In this document: one piece after another, positions 13,446 through 27,100 of the stretch
How the letters are laid out: the number at the start of each line of letters is the position of its first letter
Numbering within the stretch: position 1 is the stretch's first letter
Source of the DNA: Tachypleus tridentatus
Taxonomy: Eukaryota; Arthropoda; Merostomata; Xiphosura; Limulidae
Length of the DNA: 64,000 nucleotides
NCBI RefSeq assembly: GCF_004210375.1
Contig: NC_134825.1
Coordinates: 70,857,558-70,921,557 of the forward strand
Direction of reading: 5' to 3'
The notes under the pieces: model-generated
The model's input: the letters and a program-made list of their open reading frames with translations, nothing else
The model's database searches: none
What the model was told of the DNA's origin: nothing
Made by a program: the position numbers and the translations under genes

Positions 13446-15876
13446 AGTTACTAGTCAAGTATAGAAGGGGTAACAAATATTAACCCGAGTAGTAAGTAAT
13501 ATAAGAATTAATTATTTTAAAATTACCACATACATAATTGATATGTTTAACGCTTTTATATTTTATACCATTCGATAAAGTAATATTTAAAATGCGGCAT
13601 TTAATCGAAATTAGGCGAGATGTACAGACTCCCAAACTACAGAAGCACAAATTTGGTGCACTTTAGTAATTTTTTAACAGTTGTGTTGATGTGTTAAGTT
13701 TTTGAAATTTTCATCAGGTTGAAACAATGTATTTTTGATAATACTCTTGAATATCCGAGAATGAAAAGGTTAAGTTTTGCATAACAGGTTACTTTTGTTT
13801 AACAAACTAACCCTTTGTTTAATCCTAAAAGTTCTGCGTTTTTTTTTAAATAACTTGTTTGTTCCTACTGTTTGAGATGGTCGAGAGTGACTTAAAACAC
13901 CATATGAAAAGTTGAACGTATATATATTCTAACACGAATAACTTTATTGTACGCAAAGTTCTTTTGAAAATAAAAGGAATATACATAGTATTTCGTATTT
14001 TCACACATATACAGTCTGTTTCGGTGAAAAACAATTCTTTATATAATGTTTATGTTAAAATAAAATATAATTAGAAATACACAGTATTCAGAGAACTTAG
14101 TAATAGTTAATTTAAAAAAACAAAACATTCTCATATGGTAACCAAAGTGGCGGGTTGGCTATATGGTAGAAGTCTTATTACATTTCGGAACTAGAGAGTT
14201 GAGTTCAAATATTGTTATATTAACATATTATCAGCATTTTAAAACTATAGTTATATTACAATATATTTTCGGCTGTGAGTAACGTTATCAGAGTTGAAGT
14301 CAATCTTTTCATGTGGGTTGTAGGATGCAACTGACCGACTGCCTCAATTATGACCACTAGTTCAAAATGAAGAACCGCAGCAGAAAGCACAAGTAGCTTT
14401 ACCCAAAATACAAACACAAAATAATAATTAAAAAAAAAGATACAGAAAATCTGGTGTGAAATATTAAACACATTACAATTTTGTGACTAGGTAACATGCT
14501 AATTTGATAATGTTTTAGCACATTTGAAGACATGGAAAATACAACTTTTAACATAAATAGCAAAACTTTTACACAGCACTAACACTGATCATAATTATCA
14601 AAAGAAATATTCTACAAAGTGGAAGTTTGTGCAACCACTTATTTTTCCCTTTTCTTATTGCTGAAAGTGATGTAGCTTATCTTATTTAGGTTGCAAACTG
14701 GGTTCAGTCACAGCTGTGACCGAATTTAAACTGTACTTTGTTCTTTAAATAATGTGATTTATTGACTGTCAATATTCCATTCAAAATCGTAAAGATAAAA
14801 ATTGATTTGCAAAGATATTTTACTTAATCCTAACTACTGCTTATTGTAGTAAATGGCTGAACCACACTTTATATCTGTCTGACCTAACGCATATCCTCAC
14901 TCACAAACAAGTTGGGGGAGGATAGTTTCGAAAAAGTATTTTATAACTAACTATTTTTCACGATATCATACTTGGTCTTATAAACTACAGCATATTCATT
15001 AGACTTAAATACCGTCACCATTTGAAACGAATATTTATTATTATAAATAATATGTATTCCGTCTTGGTCGTGCTTTTCAAGAAATATATGGAATGATGAT
15101 GAATTTCCGAGTATCTTTATTTACACCAGCCTTCCAAAGTTACTCTAAAGACAGAAAATAGTAGTTGGAACTGTAAGAAATGTAATTAATTTGAGCACAT
15201 TCAACTATTTTTATAGTAGTTATCTTTGAAAACAAAAAGCCTGAAAATATTTTTTCTGCTATTCGTCAATCGTCAATATAACTGAATAGAGTGGTCTTTC
15301 AGTTTTCATAAATATTTCAAAGGAAGATTGATTAGGAATTTCAGTTAGTGTCAGATACTTCCCGTAATCTTACTGATATTAGATCAGTGGTAAGTACGAA
15401 ATTTTGGCCTTGACTCGACCCACTTCAAACTAATTTTTACTCATTTAATAATGGTAAAACAGGTAAAAAGCAGATCTGCGAATTTTTAGGGCGTAGTAAG
15501 TATAGCCGGTAAAAATAATTCTAAAACTTTTGTAAACATCTTTTCCTGGTTAACTTTAGTATCAAACCATCATATTTTGCACATGTTTTGAAAGTGTTTT
15601 GAAATGAAAAGAGCGCATGTTATTACATATGATAATCACTATTCCCACGACTCCTGTGATTATACAATATAAAATAGTTAACTGAATTATCTTTTTTTTA
15701 TATAAAATTTAGTTTATTACAAGAACGTTTATGGTAAAGCAATGAGTGACTAAATAAACTTTAGGTACACGAGAAACAGAATATACTATATTTAGACGTT
15801 TTTCGGTAGGATAAATTTTTGTAAATAATATTTCAATATTTAAAACAAACATCCAAACAAACAAACCAAAATAGTA

Positions 15877-15892
15877 TCGCCATCTAGCGGCA
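15877..15892 (-). promoter_or_regulatory. CTCF-like motif
   Basis: The minus strand reads TGCCGCTAGATGGCGA, close to the animal CTCF core (CC-x-C-x-AG-x-x-GGCG). It lies between the DAAM 3' end and the neighbouring gene. Related short cores occur at 16172-16180 and 63388-63399. Confidence 0.3.
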
Positions 15893-17421
15893 TGGCAATG
15901 TGCAAGTACCCTATAATTTATAAACTAACGCTGTGCCCAATTGAAAGATTGCAATTTTAAATTGATATTATTCATGACTTCTCAGGGTTTCACGAGTAAA
16001 AATTATTATCGATTGAAGGCACATGCATAACAACGTTTACAATTTTGGAAAAAAGAAGAACAATTATTAGTTGAGAAACATATTTCATTTTATGGATATA
16101 GTTTTTATGACACATGGAGAAACTACTTATATTTGCAAAAGATCTATAGAAGCTATTGTTTTATGATGCAAGCGCCATCTCTTAATTTGTTAAATGGCAT
16201 CTAAATGTTTCTTGTTTTATTAGTTATTGAAATTATTATTCCTTCTTTAGAGTATATTAAACCTACCAAGCGTTATTTGGAATACCAGTAAATTTTGTTG
16301 GATAAATGCAGAGCAATACATAAATGTAGTTTCTATAGATCTCATTCGGCCAGTATTTTAAGACAGGTTCCTGAAAATTTCCTCAATCAACTGTGCTTTA
16401 TTTTATTTGAGTGCTGAAGAACAAATTAGTATTTCTGAGAAGAGGTCTCAATAATTTAATGTAAAACCTTGTTCCATCAATATAGACATTTTACTGACAG
16501 CAAATAATACATAACTTTCTCATAAATGTATGAAGTAGACGACCTTATAAATCACCAAATGCTTTGACTTACACGTCACAACTGTTTCAAGGAATATGTG
16601 AGAATAAACTAAAAAATGGTATGTACAAGTCATTTCGCAATTCTTAACCCTCATGAAACGGTATGGTAATTTAATTTTAACAGATCTATGAAACAACAGG
16701 TACAGTTGGATGCACTTCACAAACTAGTCTAAACGATGAAACAGTACCATTGTATCTGAGTAGAGAGAAAACACGACAGGAGTTTTACCGAATATTCATG
16801 CAAAACGGTGAAGATATCTTTAAGTCCGAGATAAATGTTATAAAACGCCACTTGATCACTCACACGTAAACTGTGTTACTCCTGTTTTGTGATAATGTTC
16901 ACTTAACACTGGGTATGACGATATAAAGATGGGTAGGGGAGCAATTTCTAATTTCCAGAAGTAAACAGTATTAACTTCCGAGATTTCCAGGTTATTTTTA
17001 AAGTTCTGAACATGAAGCCAGCGTTAGCTAACTTTTTGTCACAATCACTACGATTTCAGAGTCTGGTATGTTGAAAGTAACAAACTGATTTGTTTATCCC
17101 AGTACTGTTATACTTTAAATGTCATTATACAATACCATAAAACTACTATTAATGCCGAGATTCGTTCATATATTTCTTCAAAACATTATAGCTTTCGTAG
17201 TTTGTAACTTGAAAATAAATTAATAAACGTTTAAATGCGAAAACAAAATTCGACGAAATATCAATATTCGATAACTAGTTTTTTTAAATAAATGTTGAAA
17301 TAAAATTCACCTGTATCACATTTTTTTAACCACTATTCCTATGTGTCCTAGGTTACTGTTAAAAATAACTTTAAAATGTCCAGATACTTAAAAGATTTAA
17401 CTATCTGCACTCATTGGCATT

Positions 17422-17427
17422 TTTATT
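17422..17427 (-). promoter_or_regulatory. DAAM: possible DAAM polyadenylation signal (AATAAA on minus strand)
   Basis: The first AATAAA I see downstream of the DAAM stop codon lies about 470 nt into the putative 3' UTR. AT-rich sequence produces this hexamer by chance, so the assignment is weak. Confidence 0.25.
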
Positions 17428-17895
17428 ACGCTAAAACCTTTGGTATCTATGATTCACGGCATTAAAACGTGTTTATGACAAACTTAAACAACAAACAAAA
17501 TCAAGATAAGTGTGTATACGTAAACGAAACATGGTAGAAAACACGTTATACTACAGCTGTACATGTTACATTAACAAATAGGGAATCTGATAGCTGTGAA
17601 TGTACTGGCACGTGATTAGCGAGATGTACTATGTTGGCTAGGTATATTACCCGATTTAAATCGATGTTTGTACACACATCCTACATCACATTTTAAAGAG
17701 CACATTTTGGTCTAGTAGTTACCAACAATCGGCACGTCTTTTCATTCATTTTCTGTAAAAGCCCAGCGTCAATAAGATTTGACAACAGGAGAGAATATTT
17801 CATGGTGAGGTATGGGTTAGTTTGTGCGCTTTTTGTTCGCAGAAATCACTCGAATTGTTTTTGACAAAACACAAATACAGCATCCCAGCTCGGAA

Positions 17896-18183
17896 CTAAG
17901 CATTCTTTGTACGCATTGATGAAGATATTCTTTCTCTCCTCGAGTTCCGCATAACGTCACTTCCAAGAGTTGACGACTGTTGAACAATTCCACGTCTCTT
18001 GTTGCGGCGAAATTTGGCTAAGTCGTCTCCAAACACGTCACCCGTTCGAAGAGCAGATATCAAGTCATCAAATTCTCCTTTATCTGAACTTTCGTGATGC
18101 GTACGAAGTTCACTGATGCTACCATTCTTGAAGTCATTTCCAGACTTGTTGAAGAAATCTTTCCCAGATTTGTCTCTCTTGAA
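17896..18183 (-). CDS. DAAM: DAAM in-window exon 23 (DAD and C terminus, stop codon)
   Basis: 288 nt: 95 codons and TAG at 17896-17898. [16 protein letters not shown] followed by the basic RRNKRR is the diaphanous autoregulatory domain, matching GEFDDLVSALRSGEVF in DAAM1. The extreme C terminus is basic and diverged. Confidence 0.97.
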   Translation of the reverse strand, partial: FKRDKSGKDFFNKSGNDFKNGSISELRTHHESSDKGEFDDLISALRTGDVFGDDLAKFRRNKRRGIVQQSSTLGSDVMRNSRRERISSSMRTKNA

Positions 18184-21100
18184 CTGAAATGAGAAACGCA
18201 TCAAATATAGCTACTTGTTTGAAAAAGTTACAACGAGCTTTGAGTCCATTTTTCAAATGAAATATTTCCGGGTTAAACACTTTACAAACAGTTTACTTGA
18301 AATAATGCAAGAGGATATAAAAACTGTTAAGCTCTAAATTTGTAAGAAGCAACGTAATTTCCCTTTTCACTGTGTTTTAACTTTTTTTTGCCGTGGTTAT
18401 GTACATGATGACGACGCTACAACAATATACGACTACAGTCACTACACAGTATGGGCCATATCAGGTTGCCTCTAATATTTACGCTTGTTAGTTGAAAGTA
18501 AAATATAACAGTATACCTCCAGTTCCTGGTGAGCTCTCTTCTCTTCAAATTCTTTTTTCTTTTTCATGTTATCACATTCTTGCCGGGCTTCGTTATAAGA
18601 AGTTAAGAACGAGTCAAATATAGCAAAAAACTCATCCGGCTGTATCTGTGTTGGATCTTCACCGTACAAACGAACTGCCTCTTCATACTGAGAAAAACAA
18701 TCAGAAGTTAGACGTTGATAGCTTTGGCAGTAACACCACGAAACCTACGATTTTCTAGATATAAACCACGAAATTTTCTTGACGTAATTTTATGAGCTCA
18801 TGAGTTGAAAGAAGGAAAGGCATGTTAACCATATTATATCTGTCGTATCCATTTCCTCCAACACCATGGATCATCAGACTAAGTTAACTACGACAACATA
18901 GTAGTGGTCAACGTTCTTACTGTAATCAGTTGCATGAACAAAACAATAGTGGTGAGAACTTAGATTAAGCAAGTGAAGTGTTACTTCACTTGTGTGATAG
19001 TCAATTTTTATGCAAGTCATTTAGAAATCGGTTTGTTGGTAGTTTGGTGTTTATTGGCGCAAAGCAATCGGGTTATCTGTGCCAAACAACTGATAACAAA
19101 TTAAAGTAAAATTATTAAAATATGTAAAAATGAATCATTAAAACAAAGATAAATTTTCGAATTAAAAACTTAAAATTAAAAAGAAGCCAATGGCCCTTGA
19201 AAATTTTAAAATACAACGGAGGTGGATAGTGTTACCATCGCCAATGATATTGTCTAACGTCAGGATGAACACGTAGTAAAAACGTCTAAAATGGTGCCGT
19301 CACTCACGTTCGTAGCGACAGCACGACAGTAAAATATGGACTATTGTGACTTGAGTGTCACAGACCACACATTGGTGCATCAATCCAAGATAAAAGAAAG
19401 TGATGAGTTAAAAAGACTGACCAATACGAGAGACCAACAGAAGGTTTGATCTGGAAAATATTATCACATTGCTTACTCCAAGTCGACTGGCAACTAGCGC
19501 GGATCCGAGCCTTAAATACAGGATCGTAGTCCATGTATGGAACAGACATGGCCGTGATAGCACCAGAGCAGACTGACTTAGCTGCGGTGTCAGTGAGGTC
19601 GTTCCCGCGAACACTGACGTGGCTCAGTATCTTGAAGAAATTAATAGAAATGGATGATAAAGAGAAATGGATCAGTCGGTTTTGAATGTCAACAAGAACA
19701 GAGTGAAAGATAATATGAAACAATTCCAGAGCCAGCAGAGAGCTAAGTGAGTCGGTAAAAATGATACAACTGGTGTCCTGCATAGCTTCTACATGATCCA
19801 GGATAAGAGAAATTGCGTACAATTCGGCAGTGAACAGGAAAACTGTAGAAGGGATTCTGTGTATAATCAGTGAACCACGAAATACGATGACAGACTACAG
19901 TGTCACCTGATTTCAAACCATTGGTATAAATGGGAATTGAAGGATGGTTCAAAGGATGTTCGGCAAATGAAAGACGGTACTTCCAATCGAGAGTATCTGC
20001 CTTCTTCAGATTACTCAAAAAAAAAGATCACAGGGGGGGGAGGTAATAAGTCAAGGAGGGATGGGTGGAGCAGTGGAGGCAGCAACATCATTCAAGGACA
20101 GACCCAATTCAGTCAGCTGCACCTTGATACAAAGACCAAAAGAAACAAAGCATGACCAACAAAGGAAGAAAAGACACATCCCTAAGTGGAATGCCATGGT
20201 AAATACTGAAATTTTGAAGTTACGGTAAAGATAGTTGCAAACAGGAAAGGCGTAGAGGACGTTTAATGAGACTCAGTGTACAATCTCTGGACTGTGCAAG
20301 TGTAGAAAGCCCTCATGCAGAACTAGAGCCCCAGGTGGTCAACAGAGTGCAACATCTTCAAGGCTGAGGTCCTGGCAGAACTATAGACCATAGACTCATG
20401 GTGCAGTTTGGATCGAATGAAAGCACAATAGATCTTTAGCATAGAACAATGATCCATTCCCCAAGAAGTGGAAGAGGATATGGAGGATGTTAACTGCCCT
20501 TGTACACTTGATACATAGCTGCTTGATGTGTGTAATGAAGTCAGCTTATGGTCAAATACAAACCCCAAGAACTTTGCCTCAGGGACCACAGGAAACAAAA
20601 TTTCCCAGATACAGAGCTTGGAATTGGGGTGAATACCCCATTGGTGGCCAAAGTGCATGCAAATGGTTTTAGAGAAAGTATATGTAAAACCCTTTACTGT
20701 GGTTCACTTCAGTAAACGTAAACGATTGAGGGCAGTCTGTAGCTGCCACTGAATAAATCTCATGCTCGACGACTGATACGAGTTGTGGATGTCGTCGACA
20801 TAAAGACCGTTTGTAACTGTAGGAGGGAGTTTTCCAGTAATGGTATTAATTTTTCATACTGAAAAGACTCAAAACACAGTCCTGAGTGACTCCAAGTTTC
20901 TGTGGGAAAGAATGGAAAAGTGTCAAACTCACACAAACTTGAAATTGATGGTCCATTAAAATGTTTGATAAAAATGACTGAATGGCCATGCAACCCATAA
21001 CAGTGAAGGTCTTGCAAAGTGTCATACTTCCACTTAATATCATAAACCTTTTCAAGGTAAAAAATACAGAAAGATGTTATCGCTTCAGAATAGCTTCCCT

Positions 21101-24100
21101 GATTGATATTCAAGTCAAATTAGGTGGTCCATGGTGGAGTGCTGTCATTAGAACCCATACTTGGTAGGCGAGAGGAGGTATATAATTCGAGGAACCAAAC
21201 AAGGCAAACACCAACCTTTCTAAGATCATACAGAGATAGCTCAAAACAATTAGACGGTGGTTTGAAGAAATCTAGGGATCCTTCCCTGGCTTAGAAAAAG
21301 AGAGGACAATAGCCTGATGCAAAGCATCAGGAAAAGCATTCTCCTGCCAAATCAGGTTAAAAACAATAAGAATAATAGCAAAAGAGGCAGGAGGTAGATG
21401 GCACAGCATCTCGTAGTGAATATCATCAGACCCAACTGATGTACTGCCAGACAAATGAAAAGCAAGCTTGGGTTTCAACAGTGGAAAGGGGCAATTATAC
21501 TCATAGAGAAAATCAGCCAGAAAGGAAAGAGGCGTTCGATCTTCCAGAGTTTTGATGACCAAGAAGGTGGGAGATGAAACAAAAGTACTAAATGCCCAGC
21601 GAAAGCTTTCGCCGAGAGTACTGGCGATGCTCTGGGCATCAGCAACTTCCTTGCTATTGGAGACCAAGACTGAAAGGGTGAGAGAAGTATACTGCCCACT
21701 GATCTTTCAAATCTTGTCCCACACGACTTTGAAACTGATGTGAGAAGAGATGTTGGTTGTGAACTTAATCCAAAATTTTTTCTCGCTGTGACGTCTTACC
21801 TGTCGAGGAAGTGCACGGGCCCGTTGAAAAGCGATGCAGTTTGAAAGTGTGGGATACCTTCAAAATGTATCCCGGGCCTGTTTCTAAGCCTTTCATGCAG
21901 TATGGTAGACAGGATTCTACCATGGACGAGCTAGGATACAGCGGAAAAAGTGTCGAGGTTTTAGGAAAACATTGAACAATTGCCTGGACAATAGAGTCAG
22001 TCACTGCCACCACGCAATCGTCTATCGATGGCTTATAGACAACGGCAGGATCTAGTTCCGAGAAAGCAGTAAATGAGGACCAGTTAACCTGACCCAATTT
22101 CCACAGAGACAAGCAGTTAGGGTGGCATCGACCAGTATTCGTAAAAATGACAGGGAAATTATCACTTTGGGTCATTGTCAACCCTCCCCAAGCAAAATGT
22201 GATGGGGAGCAGATTGAGAGATCAACAGCAGTAAAAAGCTGACTTGATGCATGAAAATAAGTAAAAGAACCAATATTGAAGAGGGAAAGGTTGTGATCCG
22301 AGAGTATATGCTTTACAGAACGATCCCATCCATCAATATTGCCACCACTCGATAGGGGATTATATCCATTAAAATCGTCCAGAATTCAAACCCAAGACAG
22401 CAACTATTTAATAAGAGCATCAAGGTCTGATTGATCATATGTCTTTCCAGAAGACAGGTAGATAAAATACAGTGATGGTACAACCCAAGGAAACACGGAA
22501 AGCTAATAGCCTCCGAGGGTGTAACAAGTGCCAAAGACAGGGGAAGCACATGTTGATCAACCAGCAGTGCCACCCCTCTATGAACTCGTCCATCACGCAA
22601 CCTTTCATTTCTGTACAAAGAAACTGCAGAAAGGTGATTGCATCGGCAGGTTTAAGAAACGTTTCCTGTAAGGAGACACACACAGAGTTATAAGAATCAA
22701 TGAAATTCTTAATGTCATCTATATTCGAATGGAAATCATGACAGTTCCACTGTATCAGTGTGGAGAGCCTTTCGGAGAGCAACCACATAATTTTTCATCA
22801 TTAAAAGGCCTTTTGACCTCCATGGATTCTGTCCTGGATCGAGTTGAAAGGTCAATGTCAGTAAAAGTAGAGTCCAGCAACTGAGGTCGAGAATGAATAA
22901 TCGTTCAATACCTCGAAGCCGAGGAATTTGGGCCCGAGAATACGTCAGAAGCTGGAACTAAAGGAAGTGGACTTGAGTAGTCACTGGAAGGATTGGTGGG
23001 ATCAGAGATTGGAATAGACGTTGACTTGTCTACTCTTTTAACGATGGAGGGCAAACGACTCTTCACATGGTTGGAGAATGACTCTGTTGAAGGCATGGAA
23101 AGATCTGTCTGCACTCCCACTGTAGCAGTGGAACAAAATGCAATGGCATATGTCCGAGATGGAGTGAGGGACAGTAACTTCCGACCTTAGGGATACGAAA
23201 TACTGTTTACAATTTTTAAACTTTGCACCTCTTGTCTTCCACCCACGTAGGGCAAGAATGAAAGTATGAGGGGTGTTAACCATTACAGTTAACACAGTGT
23301 GGTTTCAATTCGCGATCATATGCGTCGTGGTCTTTGCCACAACAACGAACACGTTAAATATCCATGACAGGGAGTCTTTAAATGCCCGAACTGCTAGCAC
23401 TGGAAACATCGGAGAGGGTTGGGAATTTAAGGCCGTACCTTACAATTTAAGTATTCTATTTTGACAATGGCATGTGGACGTGGCGATGTAAACATCAAAA
23501 TAAGTACATTTGTAGGTAACATTATTTCGTCCTTCTGAGTGGAGATACTGAGCATCGCAGAAACTAACAAGAATCTCCAAATCGGGAATGTTCTTCAAAT
23601 ACCTCTCAATGGTAGCTTCTCTTGAAGAATTCAGAGTAGCATCAGTGGTAATATCAATGAGCATATCCCTCATGGCCTTCGATTTTAAGAGGAGTTTGGT
23701 GTGTTGCAGTGAAGATGTTTCCACCAAAATGTCTCCATAATGCAGTTTCTTCACCGACTTGGGGAAGCCAGCAAGCTCCTCTTAATCAGTTTTGAAAGAG
23801 AAAGGGAGACATTTGCTCTAAGAATTTCTCAGACAATAAATGCAGAATGAGAAATCAAGGTGTTGAGTCAGACTATGAAGGTGACTGTTGACCAAAGTCA
23901 TCCATACGTGGTCGTTTTCCAATAATTTTTTTAAGTTTTATTTATTTTTTCTTGGATCAGGGTATCCATAATAAACAGAATGCATTTCAGTACTCACTGC
24001 TTCTACTCACCATGGAGCCTGCTCTTACAAGAGGACGCACTGCAATGCCAAACAATGACATTGCACCAACGCAAAGGTTTTATGAGCGCTATACCCAAAC

Positions 24101-27100
24101 ACCAGCATCAGACACAAGGTTCACAACACCCATTAAGAACGTCCAACACTGGTACTCAAGTTGACCCTAGCCCAAATGGACCAGCCGATTGACCCTGGGG
24201 AGGCACCTCAAGGCCTCCAGTCTACATGCATTTAAGGCCAAAGTGGTGAGTTAGGGTTGAATTCCTCAATAACCAGAATCCTATCCTCTCCTTCACGAGT
24301 CGCCATGCACAGCAAACACGTAGTTGAAAGTTCAGATCCCAGAGGAGGTAAACAGAAGGTTCAGAACCCTCTCTGGAAAGTTCCCTCAGCACGTACAGGA
24401 AACCAGTACGAGGGGCTTATAAATCGAATTACGTTTAGAAATTAGCAACAATATAATTATTTTAATATTAACAATAAGCATTTATTATTATTATTATTTT
24501 TCCCTTTAAATAAAACTATCATAATGCAGAAGACCTGGTGTACTAGAAAGCTAGTTTTCTTATTTGCACACCATGAACTGCAGAAAACTATAGTTATGAT
24601 TCTAAGAATTTATTAAAGACAAAGAATAATATCAAGGAAGTAGATAGTGGTGATCAAAGTTATTCTTAAAAGTGTAATTTAGTAAAACTGAACAAAGAAT
24701 ATGACATGTTTCTTTAATTAAAATGCATTTGCATAACTTACCAGTTGTTTCATATCCTGATAGCTATCCTCAAGTTCTGAAAACTGATATGTAGCACTGG
24801 TGATAAATTCTCTCATAATGGGGACAAATTTGTCCCCAGGTTGCTGCTCTTGTTGCATTCGATAAAACTCCATTTCCTACAAAACAACATTTAGTTATTA
24901 AACACTTTAATGCAAAATGAAAATATTCCTTCTGTGTTTCGTTAGTCCAGTGTTGAAGACTCGTTGAAGTAAATCAACTGTCAATTAACCGCAATTTTTG
25001 CGAATGATTAAACATTTTTACATACACTCAAAACAACGAGAAGAGTGAATTTTCAATACAGGAAGAAGTATTCGGATTTAAATTCACTGTGATAAACAAG
25101 TAACACCTAAAATAAATTTTTAGATGGTTTATACTTTTCTAGACTTCGCAGTTCAAAAACATTTATTTCTGGAGAACCTAATATTACTTATAATGACTAG
25201 AATGCATTGTTTTACTTAAGAATTCACTGTTAAAGGTAATTTTCGGCTATAAATCCAATAACAATTTATGAAGTTGGGTAGCTAAAAAGGCACAAGCTAA
25301 TCCTAAATGCAGATACTAGTCTAATAACGCAAACTAATCATTAAAATAAAATAATAAGCATAAAATTAAATTATAAATAATGAAAATAAAAATAGATTTA
25401 TTAACTATTTTAACCAACACCGTATGTGTACGCGTTATTTAAAAGTTTCACTTGTTTAAACTGACGGTAATAGGGTATCCTATTAGGTAAGATCATTTTA
25501 TTTGGTAATACAGTTTCTACCATATTCATCTTGGGTGCGATAATTTAAGTTATATAAAAGTTGAAGCTATTAGGCACTTATTAGTTTTACATAAGATATT
25601 ATCGTATTCAAACATAGGAGAAAACATAATCGTGATTAGGCCCACTGCCAGCTCAGCGTTTATGACAAATCGTTAACTAACTTCTAAACGAGAACCGGCT
25701 TACGTGAGGGTGTCACTGTTACATAGAGCTAAGTGCGTATTATTTTATCAACAGCATTATTTAGAGAAGGAACCAAGAATCTGAGTTTCTAAAATTTTAA
25801 ATTTTGCTAAAATAATCTAATGAAAATGCATTTCCTGTCAATTATGTGACAGTAATTTTAATGTCAGTATTCTTTTGAAACATTCCATATGTATTCAAAA
25901 ATTGTTATTAGTTATTTTAGTAAAAAAAATTTTAAATTAATGTCAATATACAGAACAAATGTGTTAGAACATTGATTATTTAGATGAACATGACTGGGTA
26001 AAATAATAATGAACGTGTAGTAGTTTTTGAAACCGTTCATTAAACACTAAATGACAATCAGTGATGTCGAGAAAACCCACTTGTAGAAAAATATATATGC
26101 AAAAACGGCTCTTCTATGTAAAATATTTTCTCAACCCAAACTAAATGACAACTTGCAAACTATATAATTTATTCATTACTATGCATTAACAGATATGAAT
26201 GCAAAAATACCCAGATTGCTCTAATTGTCAAGTTTTATTGAACATGAACAACGATGGGTTTTGTACATTTTGAAATTTTTTTAAGAGTAAAAAATGTTTA
26301 ATACACAAGTTATTAAGTATAAGATGATAGTTACAAAACACCGCTTTGTTAAATAACAATGATTTTGTAATTTGTTCTGATAATTTTAATGGAAATGATA
26401 TTTATCTTTACAAATGGAACATAAAATTTATAGTGAAATTACAGTTATATTTTTTTTTACTAAAAAGTGTTCTGCATCCCAGCTCGTGGAATTTTACCCG
26501 TAAAATCACGGTGATTTTCTTTTACATTGTAGAATAAAACAACAAGTCGACATACGAGACTGTGAAACCGCTTTTGTATACGTAAAAAAAGGTTCATTCT
26601 TAAATTTCAATTATAGATTTAATAGCCTTATTACAATCTTCATAAACATGCATTTTGAAAATCACTAATTTTCACTGTTGCCAAATTATTAATTCTTTGA
26701 TTACTCAAAGAACCTTCACAGAAATCACTCAAGTTATTTGTAAATCATAAATATACTCATGTATAAGTGACAGTAGTTCTATGGTGTGGTAACTTAATTA
26801 CTTGGAGACAGATATATTAGTTGATTATGACATTTTACCTTCTGGATTTCTTGAAGGCCCATCTTCAAAGCTTGTATTTCTTTGGATAGTTCAGTCATGC
26901 TGTTTTTAATAGAGAATAATTACACAATTACTCATATTCCAGTAACGTGTCTTTTGTCTTATGTGTTGCACTTTTAAAAAAGAAACCAAAACTAAATATC
27001 TAGCAACAGAATCATAATTAAAGAACAGTGATATTAGGAAAGGTGAAATTTACAAAATATCATAAGCATTTAAGATATTAATCCTTTATGGTAGCAAATG

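Larger units (their letters stand above)
13000..17895. other. intergenic region and DAAM 3' UTR side
   Basis: Apart from the tandem duplication, the CTCF-like motif and a possible poly(A) signal, I see no gene. The part nearest 17896 should be DAAM 3' UTR. Confidence 0.55.
19029..24433 (-). mobile_element. LINE copy A (RNase H-bearing non-LTR retrotransposon), decayed
   Basis: A 5.4-kb minus-strand element in DAAM intron 21, in the sense direction of the gene. In order it has an ORF1-like region, an apurinic endonuclease, a reverse transcriptase with YVDD (20791-20802), an RNase H region and a 3' UTR. The family organisation fits the I/Jockey superfamily clades that carry RNase H. Stops and frameshifts break every ORF. 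TTTAGAAAT at 19020-19028 and 24434-24442 is a candidate target-site duplication, so boundaries are approximate. Confidence 0.88.

Noticed and set aside
17896-18204. a 102-residue standalone protein
   Set aside because: The upstream part of the frame is intron; the real unit is the last DAAM exon starting at 18183.
19937-23464. plus-strand frames within the 19-24 kb region
   Set aside because: They are antisense shadows of the minus-strand LINE.
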